Shown here: positions 1 through 11,590 of the stretch, one piece after another | Position numbering within the stretch: position 1 is the first letter of the stretch | How the letters are laid out: every line of letters begins with the position of its first letter | Origin: Folioceros fuciformis | Taxonomy: Eukaryota; Anthocerotophyta; Anthocerotopsida; Anthocerotales | Length of the DNA: 47,953 nt | NCBI GenBank assembly: GCA_049999805.1 | Contig: JBNGIO010001806.1 | Coordinates: 1-47,953 of the forward strand | Direction: 5' to 3' | Notes under the pieces: generated by a model | The model's input: the letters and a program-made list of their open reading frames with translations, nothing else | Database searches by the model: none | Told to the model about the DNA's origin: nothing | Program-made: the position numbers and the translations under genes

Positions 1-443
1 CAATTTCTTCGAGATGCATCTGAACTCCGATCTGTGGATAGCCGTCGCTCCTTCTCGCTGACCAAAAGTGGTGTGTGTTGGATCAGATTGGTGCAGGACG
101 GGAGATGGTTGAACAGCGTCTGATGCCGGCAAGCAATCAAGGTTGGGAACCGGTGATCGGTGGTAAGTTGGAGTCGGGCCTCCTCCACAGACACATCCAC
201 GGCGAGAGCCGCTAGCTGTCGTCTTTGCGATGGGAAAGCGGTCGGGATGTTGGGGCCGATATCCGGATTGTGCACGGCTGTATGAAGTGAGTACCGCGTC
301 TAGTAACGGAGGAACTCCACATCTCAGCGCGCGTTTGTCTTGGTAGCCATACCGTAGGGACTCCCCTTGATGAGTTCTCCTATGGTAGGCTCCCCGTCGC
401 GGCATCGCTCATGTACAGGATCCAGAGCAAAGCTCTGATACCA
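1..443 (-). mobile_element. Internal leader and primer-binding site of an LTR retrotransposon
   Basis: Positions 432-443 read on the minus strand as TGGTATCAGAGC. This is the standard plant primer-binding site complementary to the 3' end of initiator methionine tRNA. It directly follows a sequence ending in ACA, as expected at the 3' edge of a 5' LTR. The element is therefore transcribed leftwards and its internal part runs off the left edge of the window. The 430 bases seen should be leader and perhaps the beginning of gag, but I recognise no protein motif in them. Superfamily (Copia or Gypsy) cannot be assigned. Confidence 0.7.
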
Positions 444-1040
444 TGTAACTAAGTTGGCTTGAGCGGAAGCTAGTTGGAAAACTACTTTATTAATAAAAGT
501 AAAGTCAATACAATACAATACATTGCTTAAATACCAAAAGTCGGTGACGGTTCACTAATGCCTATTTATCAAAAAGATTAAATAAGGTAGTTAATGTTTA
601 TACTTATTTTAACATCCTTCACTTCTTGGCCACGTCGAATCCACCACTAGGGTTGTTGGCTCCGCTTTGGCCAAGTCGGCACACTTTTTAGCCATTGTGG
701 GGGTGTGAGCCACCACCCCACCCGAACACACCACCGTGGTGGAATACACTCCCTTCCCCTTTATATAGGCTTCTGGTTATTCTTACCCACCAAGAGCCAA
801 GGAGCTTCTTGCCTAGTCCATCCTCGTAGGTCATGAGCTGCGAACGAGTTGTTGTAACAAAACAATTCCTCCACTGTCCAAGGAACTTCAAGCCCGGCCT
901 CCCATGATTGTCAAGACCCGAGGATCTGTTATTGGTTAACCCAAAGCCATGCCAGAGAGCGAACTGCCATGAGCCAAGGAGACTCTTGGGTATAAAACAA
1001 ACCTCCCACGCCGTATTCAATCACTCTTTCGTTCAAAACA
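444..1040 (-). repeat. 5' LTR of the retrotransposon (about 600 bp)
   Basis: The minus strand runs from TGTTTTGAAC near 1040 to TTACA at 444, immediately before the primer-binding site, so it has TG...CA ends. A good TATA box, TATATAAA, lies on the minus strand at about 760-768, where an LTR promoter would sit. The right limit is inferred from the TG dinucleotide only. The partner LTR and target duplication are outside the window. Confidence 0.55.
760..770 (-). promoter_or_regulatory. TATA box of the LTR promoter
   Basis: The minus-strand sequence GCCTATATAAA sits inside the predicted LTR and would drive leftward transcription towards the primer-binding site. Position and orientation fit a U3/R boundary. 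Confidence 0.5.
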
Positions 1041-1603
1041 GAAAAAAAAAACTACTAAGTCCTATTGTTTGATTATTTCGAGAGGAGTCCTGATACCTAC
1101 ACTTGTCTACATACTCCTCGCTCCTCGGGGCTCCCCGCTCCTTGCCACTCAGGGCTCCCCGCCTCTCCCCGCTCGCGCTCTTCTCTGATCTGGTTTGTGC
1201 TCCTGCTCCTTCCCATCGATGCGAACTACAAGTTTTCACTAGTCGCTAAATGCTTATCTAAATTGTCTTTGGAATAGATGGGACTTTCCATGTCTTTTTC
1301 AATAATGAAAAACACACATCTTTGGATAGTGTTGACATAGACATTGCAAACGAAGCGTCTCTCAAAAGAGACCTTTTTTTCTCTTTGTCACAAAAGGAAA
1401 ATATGTTTGTATTGGTAATATGGTCATCACAAATCCTACTCAATATTTCCACTGCAAGAACCTCATCATCAACCCCCAAAGGCTGCAAAGGGATATGTAA
1501 TAGGCAAAGTACACAAATTCTCTCCCTCAATTGAATCATTGTTCTTGCCCTTGACCCCATAGGTCTCAAGAGAAAGGGAAATAAACAGATGATCAAGCTT
1601 ATC
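1041..1603. other. Non-coding flank, no gene recognised
   Basis: This stretch lies between the LTR and the LINE insertion. It holds only short open frames on both strands, with no domain that I recognise. Before the LINE inserted it was continuous with the sequence after 4134. Confidence 0.4.
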
Positions 1604-1620
1604 ATAATCATAGGATTGAG
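1604..1620. repeat. Left target-site duplication of the LINE insertion
   Basis: The 17 bases ATAATCATAGGATTGAG recur exactly at 4118-4134. The two copies bracket the reverse-transcriptase relic, as expected for target-primed insertion. Confidence 0.7.
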
Positions 1621-4117
1621 GATGCAGGCACAATGGTCTCTGTCAACGGTTCCTTTACCGACAGGTTTGACATTACGTGTTCGGTAGGGTAAGGATGTCC
1701 ACTGGCCTTGTTCATGTTCATCATTGTCACTTACTTTCTCTTGCGAGCAGTCAAGCAGGACTCAAGGATAGAAGGCATTCAGAATCCCGATGGCTTGCAG
1801 CTGCATATCTCAGCATTTGTTGATGACACCTTGCTTTTCTCATAGGCAGATACGACGTCCTTAACAGCTCTGCTCTCCTAGGTACAGATTTTTGGGCAAC
1901 TATCAGGATGCAATGTAAATTGGAGTAAGGCTAGGATGATGTGCATTAACATGCAGGGGGAGCCTCCCGCATGCATTAGGCACATAGTACGGGTCTAGCC
2001 CGGCTCGTCACACAAGTACCTAGGCCTGCCATTCCAAGAAGAGGATGAGAATGCGGAGATTGGTAAATATGTTTGCCTCCGGTTCATCCGGAAGGCAGCC
2101 AGCTTACGTCTTTTGGATCTTAGTTTGGCAGGCAAAATTGTGGTCATAAACCATATTTTGACCGCTTCCCTGTGGTACTATTTGTTCTTGTGGGCTCCTA
2201 GCAAGGTGGACCTGAGGAGATTGCAACAAATTATTTCTAGCTTCTTATGGAGTAAGTCTAAGGATTGCTTTCTTCTTCCCATAAGGTGGCGTGGCAACAT
2301 ATTATTCAGAGCAAGCGCTTGGGTGGGCTGGGGTTGGTGGACTCCACAAGCAAAATGAAGGTCTTACATGCGCAATGGGTTCTGAAGGTAGCGGGCCCAA
2401 TGGGATACCCGTGGAAAAGTTGGTTAACCCAACACCTTCAGCAAACTCAAACGGTTGCCCGGGGTTGAAGGTCTATGGACAACCTATTGGCGGATAGACC
2501 CCTGTTGGACACCAGGGACTGTTCTCCTCTCTTTGCCTCAATCTGGCACAGCTTCTTGGAGGTTAAAACCTTCCTTCTCCTTGCCAAGCCTAGGAATAGG
2601 GATGATGTGCTAGGCCTTCCTCTCCAAGGCTTTAAAGGGGCTGTGGTCACAGGACTTCCTCTCTCGGGTGTGCTGGTCCTAGATCTTTGGTTCCGCTAGT
2701 AGAAGAGGCATTGTGCAACTTGCACACATGTGGAACCGAATAGAGGATGGCTGGAAAACAATGGAGGAGGTGTGAGAAGAGTTTGGGGTTTCTATTTGAT
2801 GTGTGAGACTAATGCTTTCTTGGCTACAGGAAGGGATAGCAGAGGAGGTGAAGGAAGCGCTACTACAGGAGGCCCAGGTGGGCATCAATATGTGGGGAGC
2901 TTACCCCATGGAAGATAGGTCATGTGACTTTGACCAAGAGATGGATGTGCCCCTCTCAGACTTTGATAGAGTGATGCTCGTGTCATCACTTACAGATGAT
3001 AAAGGGAATCTCTCTTATAGGACGCCGAACACTGAGGGGCTTCTGGAGGAGAGAGGTAGAGAAGAAGATGCGATTGGTGGAGTGGCTCTGAGAGGGATTT
3101 CTACGCTCTACAGGGCTAGGCAGGCGGGTCACTAGCTTACCCAGGAAGAACAAGGCAATAGGAAACAGACCCTGCAACAAAGTCCAGTAAGATGTTGGTT
3201 TCGCTTGAAGGAGAATTGGGAGTTAGTAATGCATCCCGACCTCTATACGTGGCTAGGGAGCTCAGGAAGTAAGCAGGCAATCGCGAAATCACTCTTAAAT
3301 TTTTGTCGGCAGTCATTTACCTCTAGCTGGTGCGTGCACAAAAATCTCTTCGGCGAAGTCGACTGGCTCCTAGCTTGAGGCTTTCCCTACGTCGGCAAAG
3401 GGCAACGATCAAACTCTTGTGGTCGACCTTAGGGATTCCCTCCAAGGTGAGGGTAACCATCTGGTGTTTCTTTCAAGCTTGCTTGCCTAAAGCAGACTGC
3501 TAAGACGGGTTGTTGGTGGCCAAGGGGGAGGAATGTTGCAGGCTATGCAGTGTTGGCACCCCTCATAAAAGCCAACATATTTTCTTTCAGTGTGACTATG
3601 CGCAATGTATCTGGAACGAAGTTGGCTAGTGGTTACAGAGACTTCTTCCTGAGAGAACCATCTTGGTTACCGAGCAAAATGCCTTATTCGGGCTTGATGG
3701 GCAGTTGGGAGGGCCAATACTTCAGTACCAATGGTGGGGAGTGGTATGGTCCTTGTCCTTTTTCTCCTTGTGACAAAACTGGACAGCAATGGTCTATGGC
3801 GAGAGCGATTCGGTTTCTGGGAAAGCTCTGCTATGGCGCATCTGGGAACATGTCCTTGTGCTCGCGGAAAGCATTCGAACTTCCACTCACACTAAGTTCA
3901 AACGGAAAGAGTGGAAATTAGCAGGTTTTCTCCGGCACAATGGCTAGTGGGACCACTCCTGCCCGTAGGGTAGGTAAGTCCCATAAGGGCAGGGTATCTC
4001 CTGCCCACAGGATAGATCAGATTTACTTGTTTTTGCAGCTTAAAATTAGCTTGTATGCTAACTCCTCATTCAGTTGCATACGTAATTGTTGTACCCTTAC
4101 TGCAGCCTAAGCTGCGA
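1621..4117 (+). mobile_element. 5'-truncated, decayed non-LTR (LINE) retrotransposon
   Basis: About 2.5 kb of non-LTR retrotransposon lies between exact 17-bp direct repeats. It starts inside the reverse-transcriptase domain, so the 5' half (ORF1, endonuclease, first RT motifs) is missing. This is typical of incomplete target-primed reverse transcription. The 3' end has no clear poly(A) tail. Stop codons and frameshifts throughout show that the copy is dead. Confidence 0.75.
1630..3920 (+). pseudogene. LINE reverse transcriptase relic with zf-RVT-type tail
   Basis: The translated relic shows RT landmarks in the expected order. There is a VSVNGSFTDRF-like stretch followed by GCPLA (about 1635-1720), then the catalytic FVDDTLLFS box (F/YxDD type, about 1818-1845). 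GCNVNWSKA, then HKYLGLPF and LAGKIVVINHILTASLWYY (about 2110-2180) follow, with SSFLWSKS after that. Near 3540-3610 a CRLC...HIFFQCDYAQCIWNE segment matches the zinc-finger-like tail (zf-RVT) of plant LINE polymerases. In-frame stops occur right after the catalytic box and at several later points, and the frame shifts repeatedly. No functional protein can be made. Confidence 0.8.
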
Positions 4118-4134
4118 ATAATCATAGGATTGAG
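4118..4134. repeat. Right target-site duplication of the LINE insertion
   Basis: Exact 17-base copy of 1604-1620, immediately after the element's 3' end. Confidence 0.7.
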
Positions 4135-5414
4135 ACATTTCCTCTAAGGTGGCAATGTTTTGGGATGTGTCTCTCTTCAAAGAGAGCTTTGGCAATCTTT
4201 TGGGATGTGTCTCTCTTGAAAGAGAGCTTTGGCAATCTTTTGGGATTTGTCTCCATCGCTCTTCAAAGAGCGCTGACTGACGTGGTTCATAAGATAGCAA
4301 TGAGTGTGAGTTAGGCAACTTCATTGGCATCCATTAGGAATCCAACTTTCACCTTGTCAAAGACATGTTATGAGTTGTTGTGGAGAATTAGGTCTTTAAC
4401 TAGCGGAAAGTTAGATCGATTATAGTCGAGCATGTGGATGTTGTAGTTGATAAAATGTTCCTTAAAGGTCTCCAACACAAAACAAAGCGATATCAGGTCA
4501 ACACTGTTGATGCTGAACAATCTTGAACTTGAAGTCAAAATCCTTATGAAGGTGGGTGATTTCAAGAGCAATGTTTGATCAAGTGGAATGAACAAAAAAG
4601 AGATACGAGATACGCAGAGGGACAAGGCATAGTGGAGGCACAAAAAGAGAGTTAGGCCTTCGTTTGTGATGCCAATTGTACCCTGCAGTTGTAGACGAAT
4701 ATGACGGGGCATGATTCTGGCTGGTCTATGGTGGACCACAGTGTGAGCGGATCGTGAAACTCTTTTGTGGGCTTGAAGCGGGCTCCAACAGCTGCTGTAA
4801 GTGTCCGGTAAAGTGCTCGCAAGCCTTGGCATCCAATTTCAGGAACCTTGCCAGATGTGGGATGGGATCTGATTCCCTTTCTTGAAAGCTTCGATGTAGC
4901 TACATGCTCGTTTGTTCGCAAGAAAATTATGTTCGTGCCTTAAAGTTCCATCCCGAGTTTCAGTGCCCTCTTGACCAAGGGAGATGCAAGACGTAACGTG
5001 CTTCAGACGAGCACAATTTGGCTCTGCGGGTTGTCAAAGAGCCTTCGACCACGCATTCTAGCCAGAGTGTTGGCCAGACAGATGAGAGGCTGCAGCCCTT
5101 TTCCACGGTACATATAGCATGCCTGCCCTCCCCAAGTTGCGTCACGGTTTAAGGGCCATCGCACGTGTATTGATACATATGTCGAAGAATGTTACACGAA
5201 AGGCACTCATCTGCAAGTCATCGTCAGTCTCACTCCTTCTGATCTATCAGGGTTTTACGCTTCTTGTATCCGAGGGGGAGATCGTGCCTTAGCCTCCGGT
5301 GGACGGCCCGTTTTTTCTAAATCCTGCACGGCCTCTAGTCCTCCTCGTGTTTACGACGCAAAGGCACCACCAGCACAGCGTGGTCTAGCAGATCTGTTGC
5401 CAAGTGGCCATCAA
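4135..5414. other. Intergenic region with a short tandem repeat
   Basis: A 40-bp unit beginning TGGGATGTGT is repeated at 4161-4200 and 4201-4240, with a partial third copy to about 4275. Each unit contains a small palindrome (CTCTCTT/AAAGAGAG). The rest has short open frames on both strands without recognisable domains. It ends in the NFU promoter. Confidence 0.5.
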
Positions 5415-5425
5415 TTAGGGTTTAG
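5415..5425 (+). promoter_or_regulatory. Telo-box upstream of NFU
   Basis: TTAGGGTTTAG is the reverse of the plant telo-box AAACCCTAA, an element common in promoters of housekeeping genes. It lies about 80 bases before the NFU start codon. The role is inferred from motif and position. Confidence 0.4.
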
Positions 5426-5502
5426 GCCTCTTTTCCCTTACCTGGAACGAAGGCAGAGAGCTCTTTCGGCAGAGAGCTGGACTGCGTAAGCGATTTCTCT
5501 CG

Positions 5503-6345
5503 ATGGCGGCTTCGTGGAGGTGCGTGCGGCAGTTGCTGGGAAGAATTGCATCTCGGCCAGCAGCTGCACAATCTCCGGGGAATGGAAGAGCTGTCACAAG
5601 CTTAGCAGGAGCAATACATCACCAGAGGGTTCTGAAATCTGGCTCCACGGCATCAGACACGTGTTCCTTGTGGTCAGAGTCCAGGGGTTCTTCTGCCCGA
5701 TGGCGTCCTCATGCCGCGCATTGCAGGGGTATGTTCATTCAAACGGAGACAACTCCCAACCCGTTGTCCTTGATGTTTCATCCAGGAAAGCCAGTGATGG
5801 AAGTCGGGAGTGCGGATTTCCCAAATGCTCGTGTGGCTGTGACATCGCCGCTTGCCAAGGCTTTGTTCAGAATAGATGGAGTGATGCGAGTGTTCTTCGG
5901 CTCGAATTTTGTGACTGTGACCAAGGCTGAGGAACAGCCGTGGGAGATTCTAAAGCCAGAGATCTTTGCAGCAATCATGGATTTCTACTCAACGGGCGAG
6001 CCCTTGTTTACAGATGCGCAGACTCTGGCTGCTTCGGACACTGCCATACATGAAGATGACGATGAGACCGTGGCCATGATCAAGGAGTTGCTGGAGACCA
6101 GGATCCGCCCTGCTGTGCAGGATGATGGCGGGGACATCGAGTACCGGGGCTTTGATCCTGAATCAGGGATAGTAACCTTAAAGATGCAAGGCGCTTGTAG
6201 CGGATGTCCCAGCTCCGCCGTAACCCTGAAGTCCGGCATTGAGAATATGCTGATGCATTATGTGACAGAGGTGAAAGGCGTGAAGGAAGCAGTTGACTCT
6301 GACGATGAAGACGAGGGAGGCGCTGTGGAAGGGCAATCCAGATGA
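5503..6345 (+). CDS. Mitochondrial NFU-type iron-sulfur cluster transfer protein (NFU4/NFU5 class)
   Basis: This single-exon gene encodes 280 residues. NFU proteins carry an Fe-S cluster and pass it to mitochondrial client enzymes at a late step of assembly. Residues 1-76 are rich in Arg, Ser and Ala and poor in acidic residues, as in a mitochondrial transit peptide. The Nfu N-terminal domain starts at residue 77 ([14 protein letters not shown]) and runs to about 165. The NifU C-terminal domain (about 190-265) carries the cluster-binding CSGC motif, Cys232 and Cys235. The tail is acidic. The start at 5503 was chosen because it supplies the transit peptide; the internal Met77 would remove it. 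The CSGCPSS signature and domain order leave little doubt about the family. Plant NFU4 and NFU5 are the closest class; the exact paralogue cannot be told. Confidence 0.93.
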   Translation: MAASWRCVRQLLGRIASRPAAAQSPGNGRAVTSLAGAIHHQRVLKSGSTASDTCSLWSESRGSSARWRPHAAHCRGMFIQTETTPNPLSLMFHPGKPVMEVGSADFPNARVAVTSPLAKALFRIDGVMRVFFGSNFVTVTKAEEQPWEILKPEIFAAIMDFYSTGEPLFTDAQTLAASDTAIHEDDDETVAMIKELLETRIRPAVQDDGGDIEYRGFDPESGIVTLKMQGACSGCPSSAVTLKSGIENMLMHYVTEVKGVKEAVDSDDEDEGGAVEGQSR

Positions 6346-8141
6346 ATGGCAATGCCCTCGTACGAGTTCTCGTTCACCTTTCGACTTCACTTTTGCTACA
6401 GGTAGTCGTATCATCTGGTGCTGGTCAGATATCAACTTGGTTTAGCTTTCACAAGTATAGGGGTGCTACGTGTGGTGAGCCTATGCTTTGTCGGTCGTCA
6501 ATCTTGTAACGCTCTAATTATCATTCGCTTGGATCGAGGAGCTGTAGGTAGTGACTCCGGTATGGACCACTTGGACGGTTCATTAGGTTGCATACGTGTC
6601 CACGGAGCAGAGGGAAACTCGCCGGCTATTTCACAACAACTCTCTGCTTTCATAGCCTCGCGTCCGAGCTTTCACGGTCGGTTCCTGCTAGAATGATTCC
6701 GGTCCAGTACATGTACAAAAGGGCAGGTGGCCAGGACACGTCATTCTGGTTGTCAGACACGGACGTGGAGAGTGCTTCTGTGTGGCCTCGCAGGGAGAGA
6801 GTTCATAGGCAGCAGACAATCCAGTACGGACTCTGGAAGACACCGAATTGCGGCAGAAAATTACAAAGTAATACTGTATGTACATGCAGTCCATGCTTCC
6901 AAGGATGTAGGTGTTTCTTGGTGCAGGCCTCACTCATGTCGCCTTCTAATTACATATTCACATGCGGAGGACGTTTGGCCAGTACGGTCGCACCATCGTG
7001 GGCCTGGGCAGCAGGACAAATCGGAGAGCCCTAAAAGATCTGCCATGTCAGGAATATGGTTTGTGGATGTGGTTTTCTCGCAGCAACGGAATTATCTGTG
7101 AAGAACAGGAACCCGGCATCACAGCCGGTGCACACTTCAAACTTGTGGATACCTACCGGTTCGAACAGGTTGTGGACCTTGTGGTGCAGCGAGTGCCGTC
7201 CTTGCTGCGCACTTGAGGACGGCTTTGTCGGTCTCGTCATGGTGTGAGGATGAATCTGGGAAGGCGCCTGGACCAACCACCTGGCAATCGTTGTCGCTCG
7301 ACAATGTTGTTAGGAAGCGGCTTTCAAGTTACCCAGCCTGTAACTAGTCTGTTCAATTCACTGGTGGGGCATGGCTGGAGGACACTCCGTTCTGCACGAA
7401 GGTGGTGCTGACTCGTTTGGGTGATAGCTGAGACGCTAATATCTAGAGTCCTGGAGAAGCCATTGTAGTGACCTAAAAACGGGCAGTCTCGCTTCCGAGA
7501 TGAAAGAAGCGAATGGTTGCCCCACTCCACACAATCGAATCCGTGCAACGCTTTGTGAGGTCTGGTTATCAGGATGGCGTTGGACTAGCTACTACCTCCG
7601 TGATCAGTAAACCTTGCAGTCATGGACATTTTCCAGTCATCCATACTTCGTCGACCCTACATTGAGGAGTTGGCAAGCCAATCCAGTGAGTCAGCCGCAA
7701 CTGGTGAGGTAGGATCTGATTCCGGCGACGACCAAGAGGAGTACTTGGGCCTCCTTCACTTTACTTGCCGTAGCAGGGCCACTCTCATATGTGGCGCCAA
7801 GTCGGAATGAGGCCTCCCTTGGCTTCCGCCTCGGCTTCGTACGCACGTATCGGTCTGCACATCAACCACCTGTGCCGAGGCTCCTACGTAGCCCCCTTCC
7901 TCACCTGCTGAAAGCAAGGCGTACAAAACGCCATGCCATAGCCTGGTTTCAGTGGACAGTCCGAGCATTCGGCACGGGCTCGGCGTGACTCGTTCCCGGC
8001 AGAGCCTTCCTTCAAGACCGTCTGGACTTGCGTTTTGAGTAGCTGACGATTTCCTGTAGGGGGGATAGCCTTGTTGAGCGATTTGGTCCGCGATTTGGTC
8101 CGCGATTTGGGCGATTGTGAGTGAGTGTGGGAGGAGTCGCC
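6346..8141. other. Intergenic region between NFU and the dicarboxylate transporter
   Basis: This is about 1.8 kb of moderate GC with only short, overlapping open frames. It should hold the NFU 3' UTR and the promoter and 5' UTR of the transporter gene. A 12-bp unit, GCGATTTGGTCC, is repeated at 8079-8090 and 8091-8102 with a degenerate third copy to 8114, just ahead of the next start codon. Confidence 0.5.
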
Positions 8142-10397
8142 ATGGGCGAGACGTCCAGCACGGACGTAGAGAGTGGGCGAGTGGGAGGAAAGCACCAGTC
8201 CCTGGGCTCCCGCCGGCGGAATTCTTATGGAGAGCTGTCGAGCCCCCTCCTGGGCAAGGGGGGTGAATCTGTGAGCAAACTGTCCTGGAGGAACTGTCTG
8301 TGCAACCAGAAAAACCTGGCGGTGATTGCAGGGCCGACACTGGCCATTTGCAGCATCTCCCTGTCGCGAATCCTCAATGTGCATCTGCCCCCGGAGTTGG
8401 CTGCCCAGAACATTAAGATCTGGTCGATGCTTGGAGCCGCAATCTGGATCTGCTTCTGGTGGCTGACGGGGGCGGTTCCCGTGGCCATCACTGCGCTCAT
8501 CCCGCTCTTCCTGTTCCCCCTCTTAGACATTCGGGATTGCGACACCGTGGCCAAAGTGTACATGAACGACACCATCGCGCTCTTCCTCGGTTCCTTCATC
8601 ATGGCCTTGGCTGTGGAGCACCACAACGTGCACAAGCGCCTGGCGCTCAAAATTCTGCTTCTCTTCGGGGGCAAGAACATGGACCCTCACTTTCTCCTCC
8701 TTGGCTTCTGCGTCGGCCCCGCGTTTGTGAGCATGTGGATTTCCAACACCGCAGCTGCCGTCATGATGGTTCCCATGGCCCTGGGCGTGGCGCGCAAGGT
8801 GAAGCAAGGCGCATCGCACAACAACCACACGTCCACTGAGACCGATTTCAAAGAGGGTGAGCAGCAGCAGCAACAGCAAAACCAGGAGTCCGACTTCATT
8901 GTGCCTGGCGAGACGCCTGAGCCTCTCCTGCTCTACTGCCGGGGGCTGATGCTTGCCATCGCCTACGCTGTGGCCATCGGAGGCCTGTCCACGCTCACGG
9001 GAACCGGGCCCAATTTGATTCTTGGGGGAATGTGGAAGAGCATGTTTCCCGAGGCTGCGCCGATCACCTATTTGCAGTGGTTTCTGTTTGCATTCCCTCT
9101 AGGCCTCATCTACCTCCTCATCCTGTGGCTTCTGCTGATCTGGTGGTACTGCCCCGAGCCCACGGCCACTCTTGTCTCGGCTTCCTTACATCGGTCTGTC
9201 ATCGAACAAGAGTACAATAATCTCGGTAAGTAACTCCTGTCCTCCATCTGGTCTCCAATCGCATCAGGCACCCATTGATTGCGCTAATCGAAACGATCTC
9301 GCGTGCAGGCCCGATCTCCTTCGCAGAAAAGACTGTTCTCTCTTCGTTCACGGTAAACTGCCCCATCTTTCTCTCTAAGCTGTGAAATCTTGTCTCTGTT
9401 ATTGCGAGCTCAGGGAAGGAAATGTGACTTAGCTGACACTGGGTTGCACAGGTTCTCGCTCTTCTGTGGATAACGAGGTCTGTTGGTGATTATGGATGGG
9501 GAAACTACTTCAACGGCCTCGCTGGCGATGGCACTGTCAGTGTAAGCAATTCAAGGCCCTCTTCTTTCGTCCATGAAAGAAAGAAGTCCACCACCACCTC
9601 TGGAACCTCAATCTCAAGTGAACGTTCCATCTTGCAGATTATGGTGGCAATTGTGCTGTTCATGATACCTGACTGCAAATCCCAAGGGGATAAGCTCATG
9701 AACTGGAAATTGTGCAAGAACTTGCCATGGGACATCGTTCTCCTCCTCGGCGGAGGTACCATAGAACTCTGGCGCGCAAGGCGCTCTGCAAACATGTATA
9801 CGTAATTTCCCACTCACCCGTTCTCGTTTCCCGCAGGTTTTGCTTTGGCAGATGGAATTCAGGCCAGCGGTCTGGCAGACTGGGTGACAGCGCGTCTCCA
9901 ATTTCTGGACTCGCTGCCATATCTGGTGATCGCACCCGTGGTGGCGGTGCTAGTCACCTTCCTCACCCAGTTCACATCCAACAACTCCGCCGCCACCATC
10001 TTCCTTCCCCTTCTGGCTCAGGTGGCCATATCTATGCATGCCAACCCACTGCTCTTCATGATTCCAGCTACCTTGGGAGCCTCCTTCGCCTTCACGCTAC
10101 CCATTTCAACGCCACCCAACGCCATAGCGTTCTCCACTGGATTGGTGCCGATGAAGGACATGGCTCGGTTCGGACTGGTTTTGATCCCCGTCGGGCTCCT
10201 CCTCATCGCCGTCGGCATTCCCACTTTAGGTCAGTAATTCTGTTTCGGTCGTGTCGCAATAGAGACCCTTTCCACTGTTCTTACGCTGACTGTTGAGCTG
10301 GATTGCAGGGAGCAAAGTTTTCGGGCTCTCGTCATCACCTTTCATTTCAGTTCCACAATGGAGCACAGCATTCTCCGTGCACCAGTTTATGGATTGA
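8142..10397 (+). CDS. TDT: Tonoplast dicarboxylate transporter (SLC13/DASS family)
   Basis: Six exons can be placed: 8142-9225, 9309-9352, 9452-9541, 9638-9755, 9837-10229 and 10309-10397. All have GT/AG borders and compatible phases, giving 605 residues. The protein should move malate and other dicarboxylates across the vacuolar membrane. It has many hydrophobic segments and both substrate/sodium signatures of the family: SNTAAAV (about residue 201) with GTGPN (about 287), and later SNNSAATIF with TPPNAIAF. A hydrophilic loop with a short Gln run (about residues 225-255) is longer than I expect for Arabidopsis TDT (about 540 residues). The ATG at 8142 has a good context, CGCCATGGG. The last exon was added because the frame otherwise ends bluntly after IPTLG; splicing continues it as GSKVFG, like the family. 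The gene runs tail-to-tail with dUTPase. Confidence 0.88.
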
Positions 10398-10800
10398 GGA
10401 CCTCTTGAGCTAGAGCTGCTGCAGCTCGTCTTGCCTTAGTAAGTGTGTATTGCGTGAAGAGTGTGCACACCATTGTACCAGTATCCCATATACCACAACG
10501 TGATCGACAAGAAGCGAGCGTTCTGGTTGGGTGTAACATTATGTCTTGTTAGGTCTCTAGGTTTGGCTCAGATGAAGTCCTTGATGAGCTAAATTCAAAC
10601 GCAAGGAAATTGAGCAGGCAGAGTTTTTTGCCCGACTACAAAATTGTAACCAGATTGGAAGACAAAACTGCAAGTTCAAAGGTAGAAGAGTGAACTATAT
10701 GTGTTCAGAATCAACAATTTAACTGCGCGCTGCGAATACTTGAGGACCTCGAAGAAGAACATGGGTGCATCGTTTGAACATGGGTGCAGTGAACATGGGA
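10398..10800. other. Shared 3' region of two convergent genes
   Basis: About 400 bases separate the stop codons of the transporter (plus) and dUTPase (minus). Nothing coding is seen. Both 3' UTRs should lie here. Confidence 0.6.
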
Positions 10801-11590
10801 TCAGGTTTTTCCCACAACATGGGCAACGCCCGTTGAGCCAAATCCTCCACTGCCTCTTACTGTTTCGCTCAGTTCTTCCACTTCGACAACCTCAGGTGTG
10901 ATGATCCGCTCAAGGATAAGTTGGGCAATCCTGTCTCCCGCCTTCACGACAAAGTCTACATCGGAGAAGTTGAAAAGAATCACCCCGAGTGGCCCACGAT
11001 AATCAGAATCCACCACCCCTGCACCAACATCGATAGAGTGCTTCCACGCCAGGCCGGATCGGGGAGCTGCAACAGACATCCGGAATCAAGCATGTAAGTG
11101 AGTGGTCTTATCAATTTAGCGGCCCACAATATTCTAGAGAGAACGTACACCAAAAAGGAAGTACCTATTCGGCCATACGTGTCCTGTGGCACAGCTATGG
11201 ACAAGTCGGTTTTGATGAGGGCCTTCCCTCTCGCAGGGACCACATCATCATATGCACTGCACGGAGAACCAGACGACGTCTAGACAGACAGGCCTCGCTT
11301 GTTTGGCAGCAATACGTACAACATCTCAAGACCAGAGCAGGCAACAGAGGTGCAACCATTGTGAAACATACTTTTGATTCAGTAACCGAGCTGAGAAGAG
11401 CTGAAAACCTGGAAATATCGTAACCAGCCGCGAAGAGAGAACCCCTGGATGGCAGAACAGCGTGCTCCGACAGCCGCTTCACCTGCAGTGCTGCTGGGGC
11501 AGCCACCGAAAGCTTATCATGCACCCCGATTTCCTGTTCCTGAGCGATCTTAAGAAACTTCGATGGCGGCTCGACCACAATGTCAGCCAT
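10801..11590 (-). CDS. DUT: Deoxyuridine 5'-triphosphate nucleotidohydrolase (dUTPase)
   Basis: Three exons on the minus strand, 11590-11409, 11256-11165 and 11066-10801, give 179 residues. The enzyme hydrolyses dUTP to dUMP and pyrophosphate, keeping uracil out of DNA and feeding dTMP synthesis. All five trimeric-dUTPase motifs are present: AAGYDIS (54-60), PRSGLAWK (93-100), [13 protein letters not shown] (108-120, with the catalytic Asp and the Tyr that selects deoxyribose), DRIAQLI (136-142) and [10 protein letters not shown] (162-171). Exon junctions fall inside the conserved stretch DISSAYDDV and at GRI/APRSG, which fixes them well. The start at 11590 (MADIVVEPP) is the first in-frame ATG. 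Open frame continues 5' to an acceptor-like TTGCAG near 11640, so an extra upstream exon with a transit peptide is possible. Confidence 0.92.

Noticed and set aside
5731-6345. An alternative NFU start at the internal Met77
   Set aside because: It would remove the targeting peptide while leaving the domain intact. The upstream ATG gives the usual organellar form.
7150-7170. GGTTCGAAC, resembling a tRNA T-loop (B box)
   Set aside because: No matching A box or cloverleaf was found in the flanking 100 bases.
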